NCBI GenBank assembly: GCA_030789695.1
Contig: CM061142.1
Span: forward strand, 283,900,165 to 283,964,164
Length of the DNA: 64,000 nt
From: Scilla litardierei
Lineage: Eukaryota; Streptophyta; Magnoliopsida; Asparagales; Asparagaceae
Direction of reading: 5' to 3'
Made by a program: the position numbers and the translations under genes. Positions 21,866 to 33,623 of this stretch are shown piece by piece; the first letter of the stretch is position 1; the number at the start of each line of letters is the position of its first letter. The notes beneath the pieces were generated by a model. It ran no database searches. It was not told the DNA's origin and saw nothing but the letters and a program-made list of their open reading frames with translations.

Positions 21866-22174
21866 CCATCGATGTAGCAAGATCAAGCTCCCGGGGGACT
21901 CGCGTAGTCGGAGGAAACAATTCGGGAAGCCGCCGCTCGCTGATCCGACAAGAAACAGATTTTCGAAAATTTTGGGGCTAGGGTTAGGGTTTGGGTGTTT
22001 TGATGATGGAATGTCAACGATGGCGAGGTGGCGGGGGTGGGGAAGTATGGGAGTGAGTGGGGATGAGGGTTTAGGGGCAGTATGTTGGGTGGAGGAGGTC
22101 AATTCGACAGTTGGAGGGCATGAAACCGCGTGAAGGGGATTTTTGGGGGTCGGGTGGCGGTCACCGTGCGGTAG

Positions 22175-22574
22175 GGGTATTTATAAGGGCGAAACTGAAC
22201 CGATCGGGTGAGTTCTCACCCGATCGAGTAGGCAAATTTTGAAAGTTTCTGTCGACCAACAGCTACAGGCGAACCGGTCGGTTGACTTGTCAACCGATCG
22301 GTTGGCCGCTCCCCAAATTTTTCCCAAGAATTGAGGGCTGCTCACCCAGTCGCCTCAACCGATCGCGCTCGAACTCAACCGATCAGTTGATATTCCCCAA
22401 AAATTTCCCGAGAGTTCTCCCCATCTCACCCGGTCTGTCACCCGGTCTCTTCATTCTTCAACCGATCGGTTCATTTGGGGACAGATCTCGGCATGTATCT
22501 GATACATCCCAACCGATCGGTTGAGTTATCAACCGATCGGTTGGGGCTTTGTTTCCTGCAAAAACCAACCGATT
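22175..22574 (-). promoter_or_regulatory. Internal promoter-like module of D (array plus TATA)
   Basis: The ACCGATCGGTTGA array recurs here (22198-22574), between pol and the Athila ORF and outside the LTR. On the minus strand it is followed by TATAAATACCCC (TATA at 22178-22185). The layout copies that of the LTR promoter, so a separate mRNA for the Athila ORF is a reasonable inference. Confidence 0.65.
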
Positions 22575-22738
22575 GTCTAAGTCCCTGAACGGATGTTCTC
22601 GCGGCTGATTTTATTTATAAAAATAGATAAAATAAAGTCAAAAATAACACTAAAAAGTGGGGAAAAGGTTTAGAACTTGGGTTGCCTCCCATGAAGCGCA
22701 CTTGTTTAACGTCGTTGGCTCGACGCCTCTAGCGGTGG

Positions 22739-23062
22739 TCAATTAGGATCCGGAGGGTTAGAGGAAGAGTTGTCACTCATTGGGGATCCGACCGGAGAGA
22801 ATTCTGGTTCTCCAACTGCATAGTGTTTCAGACGCTGTCCGTTGACCTTAAACGGCTCATCCCTTCCCATTATCTCGATAGCCCCATGCGGGAAAACCTT
22901 GGTGACGCGGAACGGTCCCGACCATCTTGACTTGAGTTTCCCAGGAAAGAGCTTCAGCCTTGAGTTGAACAGGAGAACTAAGTCCCCTTCTTTGAATTCC
23001 CTCTTCAAGATTCGCTTATCGTGCCACCGCTTCAGCTTCTCCTTGTAGATCTTGGCGTTCAT
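22739..23062 (-). pseudogene. pol: Integrase C-terminal part of D, out of frame with pol
   Basis: [17 protein letters not shown], then [14 protein letters not shown] and [19 protein letters not shown], form the C-terminal DNA-binding region of gypsy integrase. It is the continuation of the pol ORF ending at 23016. A short deletion near 23058 (at LNE/MNAK) puts it in another frame. Unless the ribosome shifts there, the integrase is truncated. It ends in a serine-rich tail. Confidence 0.85.
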
Positions 23063-26000
23063 TGAGCCGGATTTCGTCGAGTTCGTTGAGTTGTAGCTGC
23101 CGGTGCACTCCTACCTTCTTGGTGTCGAAGTTCAGATTCTTAACTGCCCAATATGCCTTATGCTCCAATTCCATAGGAAGATGGCAAGCTTTCCCATAGA
23201 CAAGCCGGTAGGGAGTTGTGCCGATAGGAGTTTTAAATGCCATCCTGTAGGCCCAAAGCGCGTCAGGAAGCTTTGATGACCAGTCCTTTCTAGAATTGGC
23301 CATTGTCTTTTCTAGTATGCTTTTAATCTCCCGGTTAGAGACTTCCGCATGACCGCTGGTCTGCGGGTGGTAGGCACGCCCCACCCGGTGTTGTACCCCG
23401 TATTTTTTTAAGAGGGCCTCGAATTTCTTCTCTATAAAGTGGCTCCCTCCGTCACTGATCAGGACACGAGGTACACCGAACCACGGGAAGATGTTGCTTT
23501 TAAAGAACTTGGCCACCACTCTGGAATCGTTGGTTGGACTGGGTATTGCTTTAACCCATTTCGCCACGTAGTCTACAGCCACCAAGATATACTGGTTCCC
23601 CGAGGAGGAAGGGAACGGTCCCATAAAGTCCACTCCCCATACATCGAATATTTCTATCTCCAGGATGTAGTGTTGAGGCATCTCATTCCTTTTGGAGATA
23701 TTCCCAGCTCTTTGGCATTTATCGCAGGCTTGGACATAAACATATGTGTCCCTAAAGAGTGTAGGCCAGTAGAATCCGCTTTGGAGAATTTTTGCGGTGG
23801 TCTTGTAGGTGCTCGCGTGCCCTCCACATTGCTGCCCATGGCAGTGGGAAATGATGGAAGTCGCCTCAGTTTCCGGGATGCATCTTCGTATCACCCCATC
23901 ATTGCAGGTTTTGTATAGGTGGGGGTCATCCCAATAAAATTTGCGGACCTCATGGAAAAATTTCTTCTTCTGCTGAAAGCTCACATTGTGGGGAACGATG
24001 GCACAAGCCAGATAATTTGCGATGTCGGCATACCAGGGGGTCCAGGAGGAAGAGACAGAGAAGAGATGCTCGTCAGGGAGTGAATCATCGATCGGTGTAG
24101 CATTTAAATCGAGAGTGGGCATCCTGGACAGGTGATCGGCAACAACATTCTCCGCCCCCTTCTTGTCTCTGATTTCCAGGTCGAATTCCTGGAGGAGGAG
24201 AATCCATCTAATGAGTCGTGGCTTAGCTTCTTTCTTGTTTAATAGGTATTTAAGAGCCGCGTGATCCGTGTGCACGATCACCTTGGCGCCAACGAGATAT
24301 TGTCGGAACTTATCCATGGCGTAGATCACCGCGAGTAATTCCTTTTCCGTGGTAGTATAATTTCTTTGGGCGGCGTCAAGGGTTTTGCTCGTATAATATA
24401 TGACACGAAGATTTTTATCCTTCCTCTGCCCCAAGACGGTGCCAACCGCATAATCACTAGCGTCACACGTCAGCTCAAAGGGTAGTTTCCAGTTTGGTGG
24501 CTGTATTATGGGTGCGGAAATCAAAGCTTGCTTCAAAGTGCGGAAGGCCTCCATACACTCCTCGCTGAAGACGAAAGGTATGTCCTTCACGAGGAGTTGG
24601 GTCAGAGGCCTGGAAATCTTCGAGAAGTCTTTTATGAAGCGACGATAGAATCCCGCGTGTCCTAAGAAACCACGGACTCCTCGAAGATTGTGCGGTGGTG
24701 GAAGCTTTTCAATCACTTCAACCTTAGCCTTATCAACCTCGATTCCCCTCGAAGAGATGATGTGTCCCAGCACAACTCCCTCTTGGACCATGAAGTGGCA
24801 CTTCTCCCAGTTTAGGACTAGTCCCTTTTCCTGACATCTCTCCAGGACCTTAGTCAGATTACTGAGGCACGAGTCAAATTTAGTTCCATAGACGGAGAAG
24901 TCATCCATGAAAACCTCCATGATGTCTTGGGAGTAGTCGGAGAAGATAGCGGACATGAGTCTTTGGAATGTAGCAGGGGTGTTACAAAGTCCGAACGGCA
25001 TTCTTCTATAGGCATACGTCCCGAATGGGCAAGTGAAAGTCGTCTTCTCCTGGTCATCGTTATGAATAGGGATCTGAAGAAATCCTGAATACCCGTCCAT
25101 GAAACAAAAATAATTATGCTTCGCCAGTATCTCGAGCATCTGGTCAATAAAGGGGAGAGGGTAATGATCCTTCCTCGTAGCTTTGTTCAGCTTTCTATAG
25201 TCAATGCACATCCTGTACCCCGTGACGGTCCTCGTTGGTATTAGCTCGTTCTTTTCATTGCGAACCACCGATATTCCTCCTTTCTTGGGTACGACGTCCA
25301 CCGGGCTAACCCAGCGACTATCGAAGATAGGGTATATAATACCGGCATGTAGAAGCCTAACAATCTCTTTCTTTACAACTTCCATCATTATGGGATTCAA
25401 CCTCCGCTGTGGCTCAATCGAGGAGGCTTGCTCATCTTCAAGCAGAATTCTGTGTGAGCAGAGGCCTAAGCTAACCCCTTTTAAATCCTCAATTGCATAT
25501 CCGAAAACTCCTTTAAATCTTTTTAAAACACCAAGAAGTTTGGTCATTTGGTCTTCGGGCAGTGAAGAGTTGACTATGACCGGAAGGGTCGAGCCAGCTC
25601 CCAAATATTCATATTTAAGCCCCGGCGGTAATTCTTTCATCTCAACTTCTTGAGGCCCCGACGCATACTTCTCAAGCTGAGCATCCTCAAGGGAAAGGAG
25701 TTCTTCGTGGATTTCTCGGAAGCCAGCATTTGGAATCTCACCCTCGGCTGTGGCTCCGCATGGCAAAGTTTCGCAAGGTATTGTGGGAACGATCGAGGGA
25801 GGCACAGGGTCTCTTCCAAGCTCATAATAATTGTCCGGGAAGAAGGCTTGTAGGTGAAAACAGGTTTCAATCATCGATGATTCCCTACAACTGTTTCTAG
25901 CTTCCTCATTATCCATAGACCGGGGATGCTCAATAGAAGTCTGCAGGGGATAGATTGATTCCTGTCCAGCGTAGCCTACAAACCCGGTCGGATGGCTCTC

Positions 26001-26255
26001 CTGACAAAACTCCGCGGACAACTCTTCTTTACTACATTCGGGACCATGGTTGTCGATATACGCCACTTCACCGTGAGGAAAGAGAGTTGCCATGGCAAGG
26101 TGCTCCTGTGCATCTCGATATCTCCTCTGACTTTCCACGGCGGCAGACAGGAGGGATAGTATATTCGAAGTATTCAGTGATTCTGCTAAGCTCTGCGCCA
26201 GACAGCGGATATGGTGAGAGTGATTCCAGATGTCTCCTGAAACTGCATGCAACAT
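23016..26255 (-). CDS. pol: Pol of Athila-like D: RT-RNase H-integrase, no gag or protease
   Basis: The 1,079-residue frame has an unfamiliar acidic N-terminal segment (about residues 1-190) with no gag domain, zinc knuckle or protease DSG/DTG motif. RT follows, with [42 protein letters not shown] and [11 protein letters not shown]. RNase H has [27 protein letters not shown] and [14 protein letters not shown]. Integrase has the H-H-C-C region ([21 protein letters not shown]), D in [11 protein letters not shown] in LISDGGSHF, and E in [14 protein letters not shown]. Catalytic residues look intact. The frame ends early by a shift near 23058. The start is uncertain, since only about 260 bases separate it from the primer site. 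The element could supply enzymes but not its own particle. Confidence 0.9.
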   Translation of the reverse strand: MLHAVSGDIWNHSHHIRCLAQSLAESLNTSNILSLLSAAVESQRRYRDAQEHLAMATLFPHGEVAYIDNHGPECSKEELSAEFCQESHPTGFVGYAGQESIYPLQTSIEHPRSMDNEEARNSCRESSMIETCFHLQAFFPDNYYELGRDPVPPSIVPTIPCETLPCGATAEGEIPNAGFREIHEELLSLEDAQLEKYASGPQEVEMKELPPGLKYEYLGAGSTLPVIVNSSLPEDQMTKLLGVLKRFKGVFGYAIEDLKGVSLGLCSHRILLEDEQASSIEPQRRLNPIMMEVVKKEIVRLLHAGIIYPIFDSRWVSPVDVVPKKGGISVVRNEKNELIPTRTVTGYRMCIDYRKLNKATRKDHYPLPFIDQMLEILAKHNYFCFMDGYSGFLQIPIHNDDQEKTTFTCPFGTYAYRRMPFGLCNTPATFQRLMSAIFSDYSQDIMEVFMDDFSVYGTKFDSCLSNLTKVLERCQEKGLVLNWEKCHFMVQEGVVLGHIISSRGIEVDKAKVEVIEKLPPPHNLRGVRGFLGHAGFYRRFIKDFSKISRPLTQLLVKDIPFVFSEECMEAFRTLKQALISAPIIQPPNWKLPFELTCDASDYAVGTVLGQRKDKNLRVIYYTSKTLDAAQRNYTTTEKELLAVIYAMDKFRQYLVGAKVIVHTDHAALKYLLNKKEAKPRLIRWILLLQEFDLEIRDKKGAENVVADHLSRMPTLDLNATPIDDSLPDEHLFSVSSSWTPWYADIANYLACAIVPHNVSFQQKKKFFHEVRKFYWDDPHLYKTCNDGVIRRCIPETEATSIISHCHGQQCGGHASTYKTTAKILQSGFYWPTLFRDTYVYVQACDKCQRAGNISKRNEMPQHYILEIEIFDVWGVDFMGPFPSSSGNQYILVAVDYVAKWVKAIPSPTNDSRVVAKFFKSNIFPWFGVPRVLISDGGSHFIEKKFEALLKKYGVQHRVGRAYHPQTSGHAEVSNREIKSILEKTMANSRKDWSSKLPDALWAYRMAFKTPIGTTPYRLVYGKACHLPMELEHKAYWAVKNLNFDTKKVGVHRQLQLNELDEIRLNERQDLQGEAEAVAR

Positions 26256-26517
26256 CCTCGCCGTGGGGCCAGGATCTTATACGAAGGGAGAGAGAGAGAA
26301 CTGCACAAGTGGCAAACACGTCAAAAGCACGGGTTGCATAAATGGGAACCGCAAGTTGCGATGGAAGCACGGCGATTCAGTCAATTAGCACTATACAATT
26401 ACTATCCACAGTATGTCCAAGTGAAATTGAAAAGTGTAGAGTGCGATAATTATCGCGAGGTAGGGATGAGAGCTAGACACGAGGGTTCAAGAGATCCTAA
26501 AATAACAAGCATGTTGC

Positions 26518-26535
26518 CTCCCGGCAACGGCGCCA
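26518..26535 (-). other. Primer-binding site of D, tRNA-Asp type
   Basis: On the minus strand TGGCGCCGTTGCCGGGAG, close to the usual Athila site TGGCGCCGTTGCCGGGGA. It begins at the LTR edge; the terminal CA of the 5' LTR is not visible here. Confidence 0.85.
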
Positions 26536-28113
26536 CGTGCGCCCCGGCTTGCTATCCGCAAATGGCCGGGGGGCCCGCGTGGGGGTTTAGAAATTTGTAA
26601 CCGCAAGCGCACGGTGTTGTAGTGTGGCTTGGGGGTCGAACACAGGGAGGCTAGGATGTGCTTGAGTCAAGGAGGACCAAAATCACCCCGTAGGCGAGCT
26701 AGCCCGAATCGGTAAATGGTTGTCACGGAAAGGAATGAAGGGTATGAACAATAAGAAAATAAACCCGGGACTTTGGTTTCCACTCCGACGAGCGACTCTC
26801 GCCGATACGGCCTACGGGTATGGATAGCGATCGGAATTAGGGTCTAATGGTGGGACGTTGCCTCTGAAAGTGGTACCGGCATCCCATGGGCCCGATATTC
26901 CGGTCGGTGCCCAGGATGATACACCGGACTTCCCGGATTCGATCAGTGGGCACTCCCGTGTCCATTAACACTGATCGAATCCGGGAGCACTAAGCTCGCA
27001 ACGATAACTCCCAACGTCTCATCCTGCCGCTCCCGCGTGCTAGGATTCGGCGTCTACGCTAAGGGCGTGAGCTATGGCGAGGGAGTCAACCGCCAAGTTT
27101 ATTCCCCCTTGGCCCAACGGTCAAAGGCGGTCTTTTTCCCACCGATGACAATGATACACCCCGTGTAACCGTTAGATTCCTAATCCCTATCGATTTTCTA
27201 ACCCTATGGACACATCGGGGAGAGCCCCCGAAGGGGTTTCCACCAAAATCCCAGATTTGGGAACTACTCACAAAAATCCATTAAAAAGCGATCTAAATGA
27301 AAATTAACCGTTGGAATCATAATCAGACGATTGGAATGCGGAAGTAATAGAGTAATTAAGACAATACTAAAATTTGAGAAAGATCCGAAAACTTACAAAA
27401 GAACAGTAATTACAGCCGTCACAATGGGAGAAAACAGTAAAAACTAGTAGCTCCCCATTTCTAGAACCCTAGGGGTTCTATTTATAGACTCTCGCATCAC
27501 CCGATCGGTTGACTAGTCAACCGATCGGGTGACCCGTTACAGATAATGAGCAGAAAACGGCGAGCTTTCACCCTGTCATATGAACCGGTCGGGTGAGTTC
27601 TTGGAGTGACCGGTTGGATCTTGGCGCCATCGGGTGAAGCGATCGGTTGGGTGCCCGTGTCTTCAGCTCCTCAGCATCAGCTACAGATGAACCGATCGGG
27701 TGAGAATCACCCGATCAGTTGGAATTCTGCTCGAAAAGACAGAGAATATGCCCCCGCTGAACCGGCCTGTGAACCGGTCGGGTGACTTTCACTTGAGCTC
27801 CGGCTGAGACTGGGTGGTGCACGCGTGCATCATCCGATCGGTTGGAGATGATCAACCGACCGGGTGAGGGGCTGAAAGATGTATTCTTTGACGTTTGGCC
27901 CCCTGGATCACGCGTGACTCCTCCCGTTGCTCCGGGGACTTGAGATATCGTCGTTAAACGTCCCCTACGCGGTCGATCTCCTGCAAACATGGAAAAACAA
28001 AGAAAAGTGAAAGAAAACGAGAAAATACGAGAAAACGAATAAAAGACGGCGGAAAAACACGGAGAAACACAAAAGAAAACGTGCATGAATATATAAAATA
28101 TAAACGCACGTCA
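26536..28113 (-). repeat. Element D 5' LTR
   Basis: Partner of 17295-18875 with the same array (27496-27868) and TATA box (27479-27486). The right end ACGTCA is followed by the target duplication TTACG. Confidence 0.93.
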
Positions 28114-28118
28114 TTACG

Positions 28119-29802
28119 CAACGGGTCACTGCTATATATACTGTTGGTATACAGACGGTTAATATATATATATATTACCAACTATTAAAACAACAATAGA
28201 TGCAATCTAGGAACTAACATACATGCATAGCTAAGGCACTAGCTATGCCAACATCTCATTGTCAAACTGTTATAAACTAATCCAACTAACAACTTAACAT
28301 TATAATATTACTAACTCTCATAATAAATATTTCATGTACCCAGGCTCAACATCAACTTGTTGGTCGTTAAAATAAGGCCTTAACAAAGTATACTACAATC
28401 TCATCAATACTTTAATGGTAACATAAACTGAGATGTATTATAAGTACAAGTCTAACAAATCTCCGGCCATGCAAGAACAACACGCTAACTAACTATTAAC
28501 CTAAGATAAATAATATCAAAACAACCCAACGAAAAACTGCAACTAACCTAGGAGTGCTCTCGTGGGTTGTTGTTCACGGTGGTCGAGGCATCGCCGCGGC
28601 TGTGAGAAGGCCGCCGGAGATGACCGACGGCATTCGGGGCCCCTCAGGTGGTCGGAGCGGCTGTGAGGGACCAAACAGCGCCGGAGAGTTTGCGGCTAGA
28701 GGAGAAATATCGGTCAACGGGGGGTTTTAGGCGGACAGGGGCTGCCGTCGTGGGGCTTCCGGCGGACAGGGGAACTCCTCCGGCGATCGGGAGCTTGGGC
28801 GGCGTCGGACTGAGCAGCAGCAGCCGGCGGGCTGCGGATTGGTTGACATGCGAAAGGAAGGCCATGCTGGACTGCGAAGGTGTGGTCGGCTGCGAAAGGC
28901 GCGTGGTTGTGTGTAGACCTGGCCGGATATACTCGCCGGCGACCAGGGGCACCGTGGAGGCGGATGGGTGAGGGGATCTAGGGTTTTGAAGGCTAGGGTT
29001 CGGGTTGATAAGATGCGGCTGCGAGATGCGATGTAAAGACCACGTTCGCATGGGTAAAAAATGTTTGGGTTGCTTGCGTTCCAGGGAAAAGAAACAAGCA
29101 TGGGTTCATTTGTAGGGCACTGTAGGCTACGGTTGCAAATGTCAGCCTAGGTGCTCTATTGAATGGGTTATTATATAGAGAGAAGATTAGGGGAGGGCCA
29201 GAACGTGGGGTTGTTGGGATAGGATAGGAACAGTACGGGTGACGTGGCAAAAATGGGGAAGTCCGTTAGGAGAGAGTTGTTGGGTTAAAATTTGAATAGG
29301 TCAAAATATTAACCGTTTAAGATTTCTACCTAGCTTTGATTTGATAAATAAAAAAAATAAACTGACAGCATGCTGGGACATTCGATTAGGTTGCTAACTA
29401 AGTTTAGGGGTTAAACAAGATAATTAAATTATGAGTTTCAAGGGGAAAAACGTACAGGACTATAAAGTGATAATAATGGCCTTAGGTTAGTGGTTTGAAG
29501 ATGAAGAAAAAGAAACAATTAGCACTTAAAGTCTGTTGCCCAAAACGTACAGAATCATGGGGAAAAAATATATTATAAAAGAGCTTAAATAATAACTAAG
29601 GTGTTAATGCAGGTTGGTCCACGGGTGTCCGAAAATTTCAAAGAAGGTACCAAGGTGATCGCGCCTCCGAGAGGATCGTGGATACGGGGTCCGGTCGCGC
29701 GTTTGAGCTACGGAAGACAGTAATAAAAATCAAGTACACCAAACGCACACACTAAACACAACCACCCACTAAAACACGCACGGTCGGAAAATGACCGTTA
29801 CA
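28119..29802 (-). repeat. LARD B 3' LTR, second part
   Basis: Continues the LTR cut at 17294 and matches 34405-36084. It includes the promoter side of the LTR, with TATATAA on the minus strand near 29168-29177. It ends GACCGTTACA. GC-rich frames at 28644-29101 are not conserved between LTR copies and are not called. Confidence 0.9.
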
Positions 29803-32530
29803 TTCTACCCACCTTAGAAATGATTCCGTCCTCGGAATCACTCACAAATACTTAAGCTTATAACTCCCATCTTCCCCACAATGATCTCTAATCATATAAC
29901 TTCAACATCGTTCCCCAATTAATCCATCGTAATCCTTCTTTTCACTGGATAAAGCCACGACTAATCTCACATCCTAACACTTAACTATAGATCCGTCACT
30001 GCTGTTCAAAATTTTCAACCCCAGGTTCTCATAAAAGGATAATAATCATAATCCCATACCATACTACTCTATTAAACATCATCGCTTCATATCATTCTTT
30101 AAATTTCTCAAACTCTTCCCAATAATAATCAATCGTTAAATGATGTTCTAGACAACCACCAATCCAAGACAAAAGAACTTGTCTATTTTACACCACCTTC
30201 ACAAATCAACAGTCGCCGTGTCCTCAACACGTTCCTTGCCACATCTTCCAATAAATTTATCTGCCAAATAATTGAACTACTAAAATCATATCTTATCCTA
30301 CTCACTATAATTAATCCCAACCAATATTAAGTCTGACTACCTAACCATCTGTTCATCTCAACACGTCGTGTCATTCTCAATGTCTTCTCACGTCAACTCG
30401 ACAATCAAGTCTTGATGCTTTAATGTTCTACTCATTCTTATGATCATCCCAACTCATACTATACTCCGCAGTTACTCCTATCTACCACTCGTCTAAGCCT
30501 CAAATCTGATAAATTATCACCTCCTCGCATATAATTTCATCCGACCAAAATTCTCCATTGAGTCCGACACACTTCGGTTTTATAAATAAGTCTTGGATAG
30601 CCCATTCTTTTCATCCGAAAGAAATCTATTTCCAATATCATATTGTTCCAAAATCGGTTAATCAATGCTATAACAAATCTCATCTCTCCCTGAGCCTACC
30701 CACAAACAAAATCCTACAACAATAATAGCTAGTCCCAAAACTATAACAACCATAACATAACATTCTAGAATGGAGAGAGAGAGAAGAGAAAGGGAAACTT
30801 AAAACCAGTGACACATTTTTAAAACATTTGGAAAAACGTGTGGAGTCGTGGTAATGGATGAGGAAGGATAATTGATTTGTGATCTTGTGAGCTAATTTCA
30901 AACACTTTAAAGGGTTGGTTTAAAAGAAAAACGAAGTCTTGATACAATCACATGCAGTCAAAGTTAAGCTATTCTATAACCACGAAAAACTGCGCCTAAG
31001 GAAATTGCCTGCTATGACCCTATTCATATACGTATGAATACCGTCACTCAGACAACTTCAATCATATCATGGTTAACACTGAGTACACATTCAAGACACA
31101 AAAGGCAATTATCGGGATCCTAAAGATGACACACTCATATAGGTCTACACACTCTACCTATACTCATGCATCACGCCAACATCACAACCCAAAGGCCCAC
31201 TACTAACTAGAGATGACATAGGCAACTACAGGCACTGATGTCTACATAAAAGAAGGAGACCGAAACCAAAAGCGACACGAAATAAGATCGAAAGAACGAA
31301 GTCAGATAAGGCGAGGATAAAAAGATAGCCGGATGGACGGGACAAAAATATTGCTAAAACCCGATTGAACGATGAAAGAAGGATTTTGTGCAAAATATGG
31401 TATCATATACTTTTATACTTATAAAAAAAAAATTATATGTATACTTATAAGTGAGCAGATGTAGAAAATTAAAATTTTGGAAAAAGTAAGACGAAGGAAG
31501 GATGGGTAGGGTGAGAAACGACTGTTTTGCAAATGAAGATAGGTTTCTACAAGGATTTTTTTTTGAAATGTTAGCACGATGAACATAGTACTAATATATA
31601 AAAATATTTCAAGTTCTATTTAGCTTAGAAAAAATATTCTAAAAGTACGTACGGTAAGCGGTTAAAATAAATTTCGAAGAGAAAAAAATGATATATTGGA
31701 TTTTTTTTCAAAATGGTAACAAGTTTTTTTTTTAAAAAAAACTGAAATATGAAAGATACCGATTCGAAAATAAGTACGAGATAGTAACTTAAAGATTACG
31801 GCCAAGAATGTTTCAAAATCTGTGAAAGAAATTTTTTTTTTACTCAACCGAAAAACAAGAATTTTAAATATATAGTATAGGGGTTTTCAAAGAAATTAAG
31901 CTGAGCGATAAACTTATTAATAAATTCCGAAAATACTTTTAGAGGAAGCAGAATTGGTCAAGGAAGGGATTCGAAGGATTGACGATAATCGTCAGTAAAA
32001 TATCACGTGAATCGGGAGACAGGAAAGTGATCGCTTGAAGAATATGTGTAGGATACGAACCGTGAAGAGCTACGACGGAACATTACGGTCGGTAACACGA
32101 AAATGGTAATGATCAGGAAGACGCTAAAAGTCATGGATTCTATTTTTCGGGTCGCCTAAGATCAGGAGAGCTCGGCACTAAGATTTCCTAATGAGCTAGA
32201 CTGTAACCAGGATCTAATGGGAAGGTTCCTAAGAGAATCCAGGTTAGTCATGCTGGGCCCGAAGTCGATGGACCCAAGCGAACGGCTAAAAGAAAAGCTC
32301 TAGGAATCTAACACAGTCAGAGTCAGGTGCGGCCACCAAGGTATCCTAGGACGAGGATGACTAATTCCTAACCAAGGCGTCAGACTATCAAATCGGGACG
32401 TCTCCTAAGTCTTCCTACCATCTAAGACAAGGAAAACCTACATTTAGACTTGTACATGGATATTAAATGAATGCGGTACTTTTATTGTTCCGAACTTTTG
32501 CAATGACCTGCATAGGCCACCACTAAAACC
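29803..32530 (-). other. Non-coding interior of LARD B
   Basis: No retroelement protein motif is visible on either strand. The left end has a polypurine-like tract and CCGAGGACGGAATCA on the minus strand, as in A and C. The right end has the primer-site region seen in A and C (CATAGGCCACCACTAAAACC on the plus strand). From 29803 to about 30600 the plus strand is C-rich and G-poor; 31300-32500 is A-rich. A short inverted repeat TTCATA/TATGAA is near 31025. Confidence 0.75.
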
Positions 32531-33348
32531 TGTCACGCCCCGCTTCCCAAAATGGACGGAGGCGAAGTGTGACTAAGGCCCGCTTAGGCCAGAGCTGAGA
32601 TGCTCGGACCCAATAAGCGTCTATAGGGGGGTACCTTTAAAAATTTCAGGTTTTTGCATTAATAAAGTTCGAAACAAAAGGAAGTACAGAAAGGAAGTTG
32701 CATTCATTAAGTAGAGATATAATATCCAATGAGTACAAAGTCTAAAAAGGAAGCCAAGCATGGCAACAACTATCTAAAAGCAAACTAAAAACAGTAACCT
32801 CTGGAAGTGACGACTAAAAGACCTCAAGGTCTGGTCCTCGTCGGGCACGTACTCTGGGTCGACGTCCTCGGCTCCTCGTACTCCAGTGAGTCTGCCTCGT
32901 CCACGAACTCTGGCTGAGCACCTGACGTACAGCACCAAAAGAAGGAACTGTACGTCAGGTAAGGTCTACAAAAAGGGTTAGACCAAACTGCAAGTGTATC
33001 AACTTTTAAACAATGATTTACTGGTTGGTTAGCATGCTGAGGTTCTTTTACACTATAGTTTACTGGTTAATTAGCATGCTGTGGTTATAACAGAGAAACA
33101 CAACAGGAAGTAACGCATCAGGAAATTAAAACGGGACAGGTAGTAGTCGTAGCGTGTGCTACCGACTACAGGACTATCCTAAAGGTGTCAGGACAAGACG
33201 GAACTAGATAAGACAAGACAGGACATGACGCGACTGACAGGACTAGTAAAACACGAAGGGTTCACGCCTTACGGTTCGAGGGGGATCAGACCCTCTCACC
33301 GTGTGCACGCTCAACCCTACCCCAAACCCCAGAACTCAGGACAGGAAG

Positions 33349-33623
33349 CACGGAGATCACTTTCGCAAGGAAAGCACCTGAAACGCCCGTAGGCTTTTTG
33401 TAACACGGAGATCACTTCCGCAAGGGAGGCACCTGAAACGCCCGCAGGCTTTTTGTATCACGGAGATCACTTCCGCTCGGGAAGCCTCTGAAACGCCCGA
33501 AGGCTTTTTGTAACACGGAGATCACTCCCGCAAGGAGAGCATCTGAAACGCCCGAAGGCTTTTTATAGCACGGAGATCACTCCCGCAAGGAGAGCATCTG
33601 AAACGCCCGCATGCTTTTTGTAA
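33349..33623 (-). repeat. 55-bp hairpin array, 5' LTR copy
   Basis: Five units as at 16239-16513. Units 1 to 4 keep the UNCG hairpin with the same N series (A, G, U, U). Unit 5 has a stem mutation (GCATGC), and unit 2 has one stem change. Confidence 0.85.

Larger units (their letters stand above)
17295..28113 (-). mobile_element. Athila-like element D (Ty3/gypsy), gag-less
   Basis: Two LTRs of about 1.58 kb, target duplication TTACG (17290-17294 and 28114-28118), tRNA-Asp-type primer site, pol ORF, internal promoter-like module and Athila ORF. LTR termini form a long inverted repeat (TGACGTG...CACGTCA). There is no gag or protease between the primer site and the RT region. The two LTRs differ by few substitutions, so insertion is relatively recent. 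Confidence 0.93.

Noticed and set aside
28644..29101. Open frames on both strands in the left LTR of B
   Set aside because: The corresponding region of the right LTR (34836-35384) has different frame limits, so coding is not conserved.
29803..32530. Interior of B considered as captured host gene fragment
   Set aside because: No continuous frame, splice pattern or recognisable protein was found on either strand; a database search would be needed to reopen this.
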